Positions 48,690-60,204 of a DNA stretch of 64,000 nt are shown piece by piece. This DNA is from Sambucus nigra (Eukaryota > Streptophyta > Magnoliopsida > Dipsacales > Adoxaceae): assembly GCA_949130495.1 (NCBI GenBank), contig OX422219.1, positions 269,995,111 through 270,059,110 of the forward strand, written 5' to 3'. The notes below the pieces were generated by a model, which saw nothing but the letters and a program-made list of their open reading frames with translations, did no database searches and was not told where the DNA came from. Made by a program: the position numbers and the translations under genes. Numbering within the stretch: position 1 is the stretch's first letter; each line of letters opens with the position of its first letter.

Positions 48690-49378
48690 CAAGAACAATG
48701 AATGATATTGAGAAAATATGTAAGAAAATTTAGGTGAGACTAAAGGAAAAAGAGATTGGGTGGTGGAATGAGGAAGTGCAAAAGATAATACAAAAGAAAC
48801 GAGTAAGTTTTAAAGAGTGGCAAAAGAGTAAAAATCAAGAAGAGTTAGAAAGGTGTAAGAAGTTAAAAAGTAAAGTAAAAAATATTATTAGAAATGTGCA
48901 ACAAAATGCACTAGATAATCTTTATAGCAAATCAGGTACCAAGGAAGGTGAAAAGGACATATATAAATGGGAAAACAATAGAGATAGATTGACAAGGGAT
49001 ATGGGTCCAGTTAAATGTACTAAAGACATAAATCAAAATATATTAATTAACGATAAAGAAATTCTAGATAGATGGGAAACGTATTTTTATTGATTATTGA
49101 ATGAAGAATATCCCAAAAAAAGATGTCAAGAAAATAGAACCGAATATATGAATGGTATGTCCGATTACTGAAAAAGAAGTAGATATATTAATAAGAAAAA
49201 TGGGAAGAAATAATACGGTTGGCCCGAATAAAGTACCCATAGAGGTATGGAGGATCCAGGGAAGTATAGGGGTAGAACGGTTAACATATTTATTGGATAA
49301 AATTTTAAAAGAAGGATGTTTGGAACCTTGCGTAAAGGAAACCAACCAATAGAAGAGTATTAAAGAAGTTAGAAATGT
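48690..49378 (+). pseudogene. RTE-type LINE fragment (N-terminal part of reverse transcriptase region)
   Basis: Translations read KEIGWWNEEVQ, then a basic region, GEKDIYKWENNRDR, TRDMGPVKC, a RWETYF block, a stop, and in another frame ITEKEVDILIRKMGRNNTVGPNKVPIEVWR. This order is characteristic of plant RTE-clade LINEs between the endonuclease and the reverse transcriptase palm. Neither the endonuclease nor the catalytic YXDD is present. It carries stops and at least one frame change, so it is a dead fragment. Confidence 0.75.
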
Positions 49379-49384
49379 TGTACC

Positions 49385-50252
49385 TGCCTAATGAACGCTC
49401 CATGTCCAGTTGTGTCTTGTTAAGCCAGGTGTAAAGAGAACCCGAGGCTAGAGAAATAAGAGGAAGCTTGACTCCCTGAGAAAGCCTGACATAAATCTTA
49501 ATGAGGTCCTTACTTGGCTAGTAATTTGGTTTTCCAAGGAGGATAAAACATGAAAGGACACATAAGATGTAGGCAGGAAATTCCAAAGGGGAGCCTTCGT
49601 CCTTCCCATAATTTACTTCGACTGTGGAACCTTCTTCCGAGGAAGCGTTTGGAAGAAATAGTTAATCAGAGCGGTGAAGTTGTCCTTGTTGGAACCACCA
49701 ACACAACTATGGTAGATCTGGTCTTAGACAAAATGTGCAGCAGTTTTCTCAGCATCTAGAGCTTCTTCAGAATAAATTGAAGCCCGAGTGGGATCAAGCC
49801 CCCCAAACTCATAAACATCCTCTAGGGTGAATGTAAACTCACCGCAGGAAGCAATGAAGGTATGGGAAACTATATACCAACCAGAAACTAAAATTTAAAG
49901 TGCATCATAGTGCTTGGACAGTGTGAAGCAGTCCGAGCGATCTCTGATCCCCTAAAAATCGATCTAAGAATAAGGTAAGTCCCCACGGTCCAGGATAAAG
50001 CATATAGTCCCTTTTGTGGCTAGAAATCCCCAAGTCTCATTGCCTGTGGACTCATCACCTAAAGTCATGGGATTGCACTTGGTAGTCAGTTGAGGAGAAT
50101 TCCTTACACTCAATGACAAATTTTTCACCCTTATTAAAGATAGGAGAACGACGATATGACACGAGTTGTTCTTGGCGTGCCACCAGGACTATAGGGGCAT
50201 CTTGGCCGAAAGCATGGCCGAAAACCTCAGGGGCGTTGCTTGAAGAAGTCAT
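49385..50252 (-). pseudogene. Plant-mobile-domain (aminotransferase-like) pseudogene
   Basis: Reading the minus strand from the ATG at 50252 (MTSSSNAPEVF), the frame holds 65 codons, then stops. Further down, at about 49860-49785, the signature SHTFIASCGEFTFTLEDVYEFGGL appears in pieces, matching the HTF...CGE.T.TLEDV core of the plant mobile domain found in transposon-linked plant proteins. Several stops interrupt it. The protein's role is not firmly known. It may be a transposon passenger or a decayed host gene. Confidence 0.65.
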
Positions 50253-51097
50253 ATAAAAGCTTTGGGAAATGCATAAAGGAGGTTAAAACATAGGGAAGGA
50301 GGAGAGAGGGCTAAAAGAGGTGGAGGATGGTGGATAAAAGAAGTTATTTGTGGATAGTGCAAAAATTTTTCTCTCTAGAATGCTCTGAGATCTGGATAAC
50401 AATGGAAAAAAGGGAGAAGTGATTAAGAGAATGAAAAATAAAAATGTTTAAATATCAAAAGGGAAAGAGCCGTTTGAAAATTCAAGTTGTCGTTTGGATT
50501 TCCCATGCGTGGGAAGAGGCAAAGGAAAGATGACATTTGGGTTATCAGTGCTGACAGTAATCATTCCATTTTAACATGTGGCACTTGGGCAGTAGCTGTG
50601 GCAGTTGATATGAAACCATCAATTAATGAGCGTACGCAAGAAGGAGAGAGAAAGAAGCTTTTGGGTGAAAAAATATTTTGGTGCCAGTTTTAACTTGAGG
50701 GGACTCTTTGTTGAAAAAATTAAAAAATTCAAATTCCCTAAAGCTCCCTCACAAAGAAATATACTCGGTCCTTCATGAGACAAAGCACACAAGAGATGAT
50801 TTGGAAGAAAGAAGGCTTTTCAAATAGAGATGTTTCGTGCAGACAATTCTTGGCCACAAAACAAATATCTACAAGAAAGGAAAAATGTAGGGGGGCCTAA
50901 AAGTAACCTTATGATTAGAGATCACTCCCCCTCTAAACAAAGGAAGATTAGAGAGCCAGACAAGCAAGCTCAGGATCTAGCTTGGACAAAGAAACAAGAA
51001 GACTGTTCAAGGAAGGATTGATTTTTTATTTTTATTTTGTACTTATTCAATTTATATATTTGTTGATGATTATTGAAACCTGCAATTTATAACATTT
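50253..51097. other. Unassigned region between the mobile-domain pseudogene and a Ty3 LTR
   Basis: About 850 bp, purine-rich on the plus strand. A 63-codon frame at 50830-51021 is Lys/Gln-rich and unrecognised. The part nearest 50253 could be the former promoter of the minus-strand pseudogene. Confidence 0.4.
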
Positions 51098-52104
51098 TGT
51101 AATATGAGAGTGATGTCAAATGGTATCTGTGAGGCACCATGTCTGGCAGGGCTTGGGAGAGTTCTCATGCTTTATCGAATGACCTCATAGAGGGAACCTC
51201 CGAAAGAACTGTTTCAGAGGATTGAAAAACAAGGCAATGTTAAGGCTTAATCATTCTAGATAAACCTGGTAAAACATTGATGGACCATAACCTAAGAGAG
51301 CCTATCCAGATCAAACATAAGTTCTATTTTACACTGGACCTAGTTCCAAGTAGCCCTTTACCAAAAGTAACATCTGCCTTGAGTGATGTTACGCATTACT
51401 TACCTACTGTCCAATCCTAACTTGAGTAAATCATAGTGGTTTTGGTGCTGTTAGTTAGTTTAGTGGATTACCACTATTATGATAGTTACCTAACATATAG
51501 TACATCATCGAAAGGTGTCATTTGGAATTTAATTCCCATGATATAAGGGTATACTGGCACATAATTCCATTCAATGCCGTGATGTAAAGGCACTAGGAAT
51601 TGTCTTTGACATTTAGTTGGCCTTAGACCATTCAAGTGAAGTTAGTGACTATATAGGCTTCTTAGCCACTTCAAGAGAGAGATAGTTCTTTCACAACTGA
51701 GAGACATTATTATGAGAGAGAGAGAGAGCGAGAGAGAGAGAGAGTTATTACAATGAGAGCATTTATTCAAACATCATTCACGTTTTCCATAAACTTTTAC
51801 TAACATTTATTGCTGTGATCCCTGGTGGTGGGACCTTGGCATTTGAGCTGCCTACCAGGGGCATATCTTAAAGTTCTTACTTTTCTTTCCCTCTAACTGA
51901 GTTACTTTGGAGGTTTATTTATTGTTTATTCTTAGTTATAATGAGTGATTTTGTTAATTCAATCTAAGAGTTTGATATTTATATAATTGAGTCCATTACA
52001 TATTATTGATAACACGTTGTTGAGTGATTCTTTTCCATCTTAATAGAGGTTACACATCCGTTTGTATTATAACACCCCAGCCTGAAGAGGTATCCTCTTT
52101 TACA
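51098..52104 (+). repeat. 5' LTR of a decayed Ty3/gypsy element
   Basis: Inverted ends TGTAA (51098) and TTACA (52104) and a TATATAGG box at 51650. A primer-like site lies two bases after the end and gag-like sequence follows. A GA-repeat lies at 51715-51743. No partner LTR is in the window, so the left edge is inferred from the termini. Confidence 0.6.
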
Positions 52105-52106
52105 TT

Positions 52107-52123
52107 TGGTGACTCCGCTGGGG
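52107..52123 (+). other. Ty3 primer binding site
   Basis: TGGTGACTCCGCTGGGG immediately after the LTR. It begins with the TGG expected for a tRNA 3' CCA; the exact tRNA is uncertain. Confidence 0.6.
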
Positions 52124-52140
52124 AGGAATTATTTTAGTAG

Positions 52141-53215
52141 GATGGACCAAGATAATATTAATCATGTTCTTAACTTTGATGAGTTCAATGATGACAAGAA
52201 CAAGAGGCAATTGAATGTGAAGCCCCTCGATATGGGGCCCCTTAAGTGAAAATGGCCACATAAGTTCTCATGATTACATATGCCTCCACGAGCGCTATGA
52301 TGGGGCCCCAAGAGTTCCTTCAGGCATAGTTCCCATGATAATCATTCACACCGTTGTACCAATCGTGGGAACACCCACTGTAGTTGATCTTACACCTATG
52401 GTCACTGGGCAAGTGATGTAATGGTAGGGGAAAGTCCCTCACCACCTTTGATGATGAGGAGATAAAGAAGGAGATTTTAAAGATCATGGCTTCCTCACAG
52501 ATAGCCAGAAAGGAAGCTTCAGTATATGATGATTTCCTTATTCCTTACCTAGAGGAGTACAATAATGAGTCTTACCCCAATGACTATGTTCCCCCTATAT
52601 TTGAGATATATATTGGAAAGGGGGAACCTAAAGTAAAACATCAAGCGGTTTGTAGAGCACTTGGGGGCTCATTGAAATAATAAGAAGATGCATTTACGGG
52701 AGTTATTTAAATCCCTCACAGACAAATCCTACACATGGTATTCACACTTAGCCCCTAGAATTGTGTAAGCTTGGGAGTATATAAATATATTTTTTGTCCA
52801 GAAGTTCTTTTTAGCAGATGATGAGTTCACCCCCACTCAGTTGGCAAGAGAGAAGCAACGACCAGGAGAAGAAGTGGTGGTCTACATAAGGAGGTTTAAA
52901 AAAAGGTCTCTCAACGTGAGGGAGAATGTCAAAGAGTGCAAGTTGCTCCGACTTTGTGCAGAGGGTTTGCTTCCTGAGTATAACTACCACTTGATGAATG
53001 AGACTCGCGAGGGGACTTTTACAACATTTTTGAAATCACCGACGAATATTTCATTGGTGGTTCGCCCAAGTCCCATCGTAACGCCTTTGATGTTTAGACC
53101 ACAAGCTGTATCGGGAAGAGGCCAGGCCCCACGAGTGGACTATGGGGATAGGGGAGCATAAGTTAGGAAAGGGCAGATAAAGGACAATAAAAGAAACTTT
53201 AGGAGGGATAAATAA
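52141..53215 (+). pseudogene. gag: Ty3 Gag fragment, heavily broken
   Basis: From about 52141 (MDQDNINHVLNF) several short frames follow. The most telling reads LAREKQRPGEEVVVYIRRFKKR (about 52840) and CAEGLLPEYNYHL (about 52956). This is typical of the capsid core of Ty3 Gag proteins in the Tat/Ogre group. A segment at 52486-52677 precedes it in a different frame. Stops and shifts are frequent, so it is not functional. Confidence 0.7.
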
Positions 53216-53725
53216 GTTCCACTCCAGTTGCCTTGCACAGTAGAGGAGGCTATCTGTTGTTAAAATTCTATGTTGCAAGGGGGAGAAGTTTATACGCCCA
53301 AGAATGCTTCCCAAAATGATCTAGGACCAAATGTGCAAGCGGATCCCAAATATTACTAGGTGCACCGACATATTTGCTACCCAACAAGTTCTTGTTTCAC
53401 CATGAGGAGGATTATCAACAAACACTTGTTGGATGGAACCCAAAAATCTCGCAAGGAGATGCCAATAATAACCCACTACCAACCCATGGAGCAAACCTAG
53501 TAGTATCTTGTGATGTAGAAGCTGAAGAAGGAACGAGGGGACTTAGAAGAGTGTAGGAGGAGTTTGAAGAATATCTGAAGATTGTACGATGTGGTGATTG
53601 TCTATGATAAGGTGAGCGCTAGAGATATGGAAGAAGTTTACAACGTAGAAGGTTATGTTGTGGAGACGAACCTGGAATATCAAGTTATGTAACAATCACC
53701 CAAATTTGCGTTGTTCTCCAACTAG
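53216..53725 (+). other. Decayed Gag to protease linker
   Basis: Short frames without recognisable motifs, between the Gag fragment and the protease fragment. Confidence 0.4.
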
Positions 53726-54603
53726 GTGGGGATTCCTCTCGAGAGCAGGCTTAAGATAACCCAAGAAATACTAGACATTTCAGGGAAGAACGCAGTTCCC
53801 TCATTGAGTTGGAAGGCCCCAATGGCCAGGTTGGTGAGAAAGTTCATGTCCGAGATAACTTTCTTGAATGCTGATACAGCAGTGAGGTTCCCTCACAACA
53901 TGCAGTTATATGTCAAAGCAAGCGTGAATGGAGTGAGATTTGTAAGATCAATAATGGATGTAGGTGCCTCCATAAACATTATGCCTATCAGCTCCTTCTA
54001 TGCATTTAACATTTATGAGGAAAGGATAATACCAATGCCTTTGGTGATTTATGGGTATGAATCCTCAAAGTCTATTGGTTATGTGAACGCTGGGATTGTG
54101 ATGGAGAATCTCACGTCACACATCAAGTTTCTTATCATAGAGAGTGGAAATTTTACCATCTTCTGATAGGAAGGGTGTGGATGCACAACCATGGCCTACG
54201 TCCCTCATCCTATCATCAATGTGTTAAGGAAAATGTGAAGGGAACTGAGATAGTATTCCGAGGGACTAAAAAGTCATTTGCCCAGGAGGAGGCCTATTTG
54301 GTGGATGCTGCATTGTACACAGAGCTGGGAGTGGATGCGTGCATTATAAAATAACGCATAGAGGGGGTCATATTCCCCTCAATCAGATAAAGGATGGCAT
54401 CGTTGAACAACCATGTAGAAGAAGGTGAAAGTGGAAGCTAGAGAGTTAAAAAATTAGGTAATCCCACTCCCAAGCCCCAAGCCATCTTTACACATTTGAA
54501 AGATAGGATGAGGCCAAGGATTGACCCCATAGAGATTGAGGTCAAATGGCAGAGCGTACTTAGCAGATTTATAGGGGAAATAATAGAGGAAGCTGGGAAA
54601 GAT
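53726..54603 (+). pseudogene. Ty3 aspartic protease fragment
   Basis: The frame at 53726-54166 includes VRSIMDVGASINIMPIS, with D-V-G-A-S in place of the usual D-T/S-G-A-S, then a beta-rich region ending at a stop. In a different frame the following sequence reads LLGRVWMHNHGLRPSSYHQ (about 54165-54230), the conserved end of Tat/Ogre-type proteases. After about 54350 the match fades. Element TRG2 starts at 54604, so reverse transcriptase and integrase, if they survive, lie beyond the window. Confidence 0.7.
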
Positions 54604-56224
54604 TATAAGGACACAATTCTCTGATTGAGTCTTAATGTAGTTTTGGCTCAATTCTGGACAAAAACGTTTATGTCATTGGATAGTTTTTAATTGTATCCAT
54701 TCAATCCTATGACGGGGTAATTGAATACGTAGCAACCAAGATATTAAAGCTTCATCAAATGCCGTGTGTATTGTGCCTTGTTTCTACGTCATCAACATGG
54801 TTCCATTGCTCCTAAGGTATGAATGCATTTTAATATATATATAGGAGCTTGGAACAATAATTAATTGGGTGTAATTTATAAACTTTTTATAAATTGTTTT
54901 ATCGACTTTGTTTTACTCAGAAAATATTTATTAGAGCTTGTCATAAAAAGTTTTTGACTTAAAATGAATTTTTACATTTTTTTGATTTTCTGGAACGTCG
55001 TTCGAATCGCACTGGTATCTCGTTCGAACGAGATTACCATGTCGTTCGAATTAATTGGCACCCCGTTCGAACGAGATTACCAGGTCGTTTGAACGAGACT
55101 TCTAACGAGATTTCATTTTTCGCTCTGAAAACTTGTTAGTAAAGTCGTTTGAATGAAAAAGTCGTTCGAACGAGTTTTGGCGGGAATTTTTTTTGGGCAG
55201 TTTTTGACGGTTTTCTCACTTTTCCCACTACTTTTCCCCACTATCTTTTGCCAGATTTGATAAGGTGTGGGAACCAACGTTTTCATAACTTTCCATCTCC
55301 TAGAGAGAGTTTTAGAGAGCTTCAAAATTAAAAAGAAAAAGTTCATGTTTAAGTGTTTTGTCTTCAAGAAAAATCCATAAACACTTGTGTTTCACCCATA
55401 TTGTTTATTCTAAGTTTCAATATATATACATCTTGCTTGGAGTATTTGGCACCGGATTTTTTTCTCTACCGCATTGAAGAGATTGTTTGGGTTTGCTTCT
55501 AAATCCCTCAAAGAAGAAATTCGTTTGCCGTGGCTTACCCACTTGGAGAAAGACTCATTGTTTGGGTGACGGTGCCCAGATAAAGTCTTATTGGTGAATT
55601 CCAAGGTTTCGGTGGAGTTCATGATTGTCAACTAAGAGGAGGTCGGTTCAAGAAGGAGGATCATGGCTTGGAAGGAGTCGAGTTGAATGTTGTAATTCTT
55701 TTTGCTTGTACTTGTAAAATACTGTACTAAGTGGACTTAAGGCTAGGGCCGTCCGAGGTTTTTTCCCGTTGTGGTTTTTTCCTCGTGCATCACGGCGTAG
55801 TGATTAATTATTTATTTTATCTTTTGCATAATTCACCTAGAACGCATGCTTAGGTAAAAAGATAAAATTGGTTTAAGTCACTACTTACTTAATTTGGTGC
55901 AAAATGAATTTGGGTAATGTTTAAATTAATTTAGTTCAAGTCACCTTCTTTAATTTGATAAAATTTGGTTTGGCCTAATTTGCTAAAATAAATTAATATT
56001 ATTAGGCAAATTTCTAGGACTTGAGTTAAACTAATTTGGTTTAAGTGAAATTAAAATATGCGTGGATTTAATCTTATTTCACTTGATTTAATTTTAATTT
56101 GAAAGAAATTAAAATTGGGTGTTTTGTGTGTTTAATTGAACCATCTCGCTTCCGCATATCTTTAAAAGAAAATTGAAATTACATTTTGTAATAAGATTTT
56201 AAATTTGGGGATCCTCTAATTTTT
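54604..56224 (+). repeat. TRG2 5' LTR
   Basis: About 1.6 kb, the right edge set by the primer site. TTTATAAATT lies at about 54885, upstream of the palindrome array. Confidence 0.8.
54996..55175 (+). repeat. Palindrome array, TRG2 5' LTR (word GTTCGAAC)
   Basis: Units are centred at 55003.5, 55025.5, 55047.5, 55068.5 and 55090.5, giving spacings of 22, 22, 21 and 22. Two more are at 55150.5 and 55167.5. Spacers differ in sequence, so this is not a simple tandem repeat. Confidence 0.92.
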
Positions 56225-56228
56225 AAAT

Positions 56229-56241
56229 AGGTATCAGAGCC
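56229..56241 (+). other. TRG2 primer binding site (initiator tRNA-Met)
   Basis: AGGTATCAGAGCC, the usual site with its first T changed to A. Confidence 0.75.
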
Positions 56242-56280
56242 AAAACGATAAATTACTTTGTTAAGATCTTTAAATTATTT

Positions 56281-58130
56281 TTGGCTAAAATAGAATTTTC
56301 CCCATTTTCAAAATTTCCTATTTTTGATGGTTCTAATTACGCGTATTGGAAAGCGCGGATGAAATCGGCACTAAAATCTATCGACGAGAGAGTTTGGATA
56401 TTTGTCATTAACGGGTGGTGCCCACCTACACATTTAGTAGATAATGAATGTGTTCCCAAATCCGCCGATAGATGGAGTGAGAATGAATTTAAACTTTCTA
56501 ATTTTAATTCTCGAGGTTTAAATGCCTTGTTTAGCGCGGTCACATCGGATGAATTCCGACGTATTATGACGTGTGAAACCGCTAAAGAAGCTTGGAATAT
56601 TTTACAACTCACTCATGAAGGTACTAGTGTCGTTAAAGCTTCAAAACTCCAAAACCTCACCACCTAGTTTGAAACCATCAAAATGAACGAAAAAGAAACT
56701 TTTGATGAATTTTATGCTAGACTTTCCGATATTGTTAATTCATCTTTTAATTTGGGAGAGAAAATACCCGACAACCGAGTAGTAAAGAAAATTTTAAGGT
56801 CCCTACCCGATAGATTTATTCCAAAAGTGACCGTGTTAAATTCTTTACCCACTTTAGCCTCTACGAAATTAGAAGAGCTCGCAGGTGATTTACAAACCTA
56901 TGAAATAGACATGTTTCCCTCTAAATGTTAAAAGAAAATAGAAAGGGCGTTGCTTTAAAAGCCTGAAAAGACGAAAAACAAGTAGTAGAGAGTGAAAGTG
57001 ACAGTGACTCGGAAGATATGGCCTTGTTTGCTAGGAAATTTCGAATTTTTTTAAATTTAACAAAGATAAATTTAAAAATGATTTTAAGAAATTTGAAAGT
57101 TCTAAGCATGAAAAAGCCGAGAAGATCCCTAAAACTATTAATGAAAATTTAAATAGGGACGAGTCAAATAGGTATTTTGGCTGTGAAGGGTATGGCCATA
57201 AGGCTTTTGAGTGCCCCACTAAACTAAGGAGAGAGGGTAAGCAACCTATTTCATATAACGCAACCCTTAGTGATAGTGATAAGGAAGAGGGAATCGATTC
57301 CCTCACTAAGCCCAACTTTGTGGCTTTTATGGCTAGTCATGTGAGGACCGATAATGAATTTTCCCATGAAGATATTCAAACACATGACACTTCCGTGGTC
57401 AAAGTTTATGATTCCCTTGCTTTTGATGGTAGTGAGAGTGAAAAAGAAAGAGAGAGTGAAAATGAAGAAGAGGTTAATGTGAGTGAAAAATGCTTTTCAA
57501 GAATTATATGATGAATCTATTAAATTAAAAAGAGCAAATTTGAAGTTATAAGCGAGTTTAAGAGAGCGTGTCATGGTCGTTGATGATAGTGTGTTGGTTG
57601 AAGACCTTAGGACACGTGAGAGGACTCTTTGAGAGAAGTTTGAATATATAAAAGGCGAGAGAGATAGCCTTAGAGGTTTAATGGAATCAATGAAAAAGGA
57701 GCTTATCGAGTTTGAAGAGAGAAATGTTTTGTTAGAGTCTAGAATTTTAGAATTAGAAAATAAATTAAAAGACTCTAGAAAAGTCAAATTTGATTTGGAG
57801 TGTCGTTCGGAGAAATTAGATAAAATTTTAGGAACGGTCCAAATTAAAAATGACACTTGTGGTTTAGGCTTTGATACTTGTAATGAATCTACTCATAAAT
57901 CCAAAACCAATGTTTTAGGAGAATCATCTAGGAAAACCTTTAATGATCAATACTTAGGTACCAAACTTCGACGTGTTTTTACTTGTGCATATTGTGGTCG
58001 AAAAGGTCATCTTAGGAAATTTTTTATCGATCTTAAACAAGGTCCTAGAAAATCCCATAGTAAGGCAACCAAGATCCCTATACCCCGAGATTGTCATCCG
58101 TCATTAGTTTGGGTTAGGAGATCCGACTAG
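56281..58130 (+). pseudogene. TRG2 Gag, broken
   Basis: The position of the expected start at 56281 reads TTG rather than ATG. The frame (AKIEFSPFSKF, FDGSNYAYWKARMKS) runs to a TAG at 56665 and continues in frame to a TAA at 56929. After shifts a first knuckle appears near 57170 as YFGCEGYGHKAFEC, its first Cys replaced by Tyr. A coiled coil and second knuckle follow in 57681-58130, reading CAYCGRKGHLRKFF with the last Cys lost. Both RNA-binding knuckles are therefore damaged. Layout and sequence match TRG1 Gag. Confidence 0.8.
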
Positions 58131-60204
58131 GTAGCTTTACAAGATAGGGTTTTTGATTCTCATTTACTTTCACATGCTTCCTCCCTTACAAAATCTAAAG
58201 GTTGAATGTGTTAGTTTTGATTGCATACTTTACCTTTTGTACTTCATGCTATATTATCATGCTAAATGTATGCTTGTTTCGTCATTTTCTAGTCTATGCT
58301 CCATGCTTAAACACATGCTAGAATATTTTTGTTTATCTTTTGTATTCTATTTCTTTCATTCTAGTTTGCATTAAATAAAAAATACAAATGATTTTTGTTT
58401 ATCGTTTGTGTTTTACCCTTTTCGTAATTCATGCCTAATGAAAAATACAAATGATTTTTATGTGTCTTTTGAGTAAATATTTTTTATTTTTGGTTTAAAA
58501 AGTCAAATAACTCCAAAAGATTTTTTTTTTGTGTATTTTAGTTTGACACACTTTATGTGGCATATACTTGTGTTTGAATCCCTTCTTTTACGCTCCCATA
58601 TGGCTAGAACTTTTGGTTAAGATTGTCAATCCTTAAAATGTTCTTTACCATGCTTATATGGAGTAGTTGGATTTTGTGTTGATTAAATGGATTCAATTTT
58701 TTATATGCCTCTATTCACACATGCACGAGCTCATTTGAAATTTTAACTTCATATGTATATTTGAGCTTTGTGAGGTGTTCTCCTACCAATCTTGTCATCT
58801 ACATATTTGTGACCTAGGTGGACTAGTGCATGTCAAAATCCGTTGCACGTGAGATTTGTGAGAAATAAAAATATTTTATATAAATGTGCAAGGGGAAGGG
58901 CTTCGAAAGGATTTATTATCCTTTGCAAGTAGTAAGCCATCGTTTGGAATGAACCGAAAAGAAATACGTGGTCCAAAGGCCTAAAAAAAATATGGCATTA
59001 AAAAGAAAAATAGTTGCCAAGGCCTATTTTAGTGATATATTCATTCAAAAATAATATATGCTTATTGAGGGAGATTGGATGGTATATCAACGGTTTGCAC
59101 AATATCTGTTTATCCTAGTTGTCTTTCAATGTCATGATTCTATAGGTTTGTAGAATCATTAAAACTCTAGGCTTGTATGCTTGTGTATGTTTGTTCATTG
59201 AGTTCAATTAATATTCTCACATGAGGTTATATTCAAATGTGATGAAGTTTGCAATCAATTGAGAACTTCGCGAACATGTTTTAAGTGTCTGGGTTTAAAT
59301 TTAATTATTACTAGTTCACACCCCTACACTTTCATTTCCGTATGACACATTTTTTTTATACGAGTGTGGAAGACTCATATTATATTTTTGTTGTGTCATT
59401 TTGGTGTTTATATCTATATATGTGTACTTGAGTCTATTAGGTATATATTATGTATACATATATTTGATATTGTTTGTTTTATTTGTATTTGCCTTACTTT
59501 CTAGTCCATCTATGCTTTAATTCATAATTGGTATCTATCTTGTTGCATTCTTTGTTGATATCACATGCTTAATACTTTATTTATCATATTGGTATCATTT
59601 TTTTGCATCTTAGTTGGTATTTGTTGAGGTTATTTGTTGGATTAGTTATGATTTTGTTGCCCACGTGCTTTAATGTTCTCATCACTTTATGCACTAATGA
59701 ATGTTTAGCTTGCTATACCATTCTATTTATCTCTTATTTAGTTTAAGGGGTGTATATGCTTTAATTGGGGGAGATAAGTTAATTTTTGATTCTTTAGCCT
59801 TTGTCTATTCCTGAACAAAAAGGGGGATAATGATAGGGGGAGAAATGGTATCTAATCCTATTGTTATCGTATATTCGTTTGGGAGATTTTACTTAGGGGG
59901 AGTCGCGACCTTCTTAGGTAGATCACAGTTAATAAAGGGGAGAATTAATTTAGGGGGAGCATTTAATTTATATGCATTTAATATTCCTGATATTCCCTAT
60001 GCGTTTGATAGTTTGCTTAAGTGTGCAGGAAATCCTCTAAATGGCAACTTTCATCGTTGACAAAGATATTGATCCTTGGGTTGTTTTGAGTCAAACTATG
60101 TATTTTTTATTTATTTTGGGTGGGATGTTTTATGTCTAGTAGATCTTGACGGCCCTTTAGGATTGTTGTTGGTTTTTGTCCCGGAATAGCCAAAGGGGGA
60201 GATT
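58131..60204 (+). other. TRG2 3' non-coding region and polypurine tract
   Basis: About 2.1 kb without a gene. A block shared with TRG1 includes GGGGAAGGGCT and a perfect hairpin AAAGGAT-TTATT-ATCCTTT (58906-58924). The polypurine tract AAAGGGGGAGATT ends at 60204. Several GGGGGAG runs (59765-59960) resemble extra polypurine tracts. Confidence 0.7.

Noticed and set aside
50830..51021. 63-codon Lys/Gln-rich frame
   Set aside because: Low-complexity composition, no recognisable domain, and just upstream of a Ty3 LTR.
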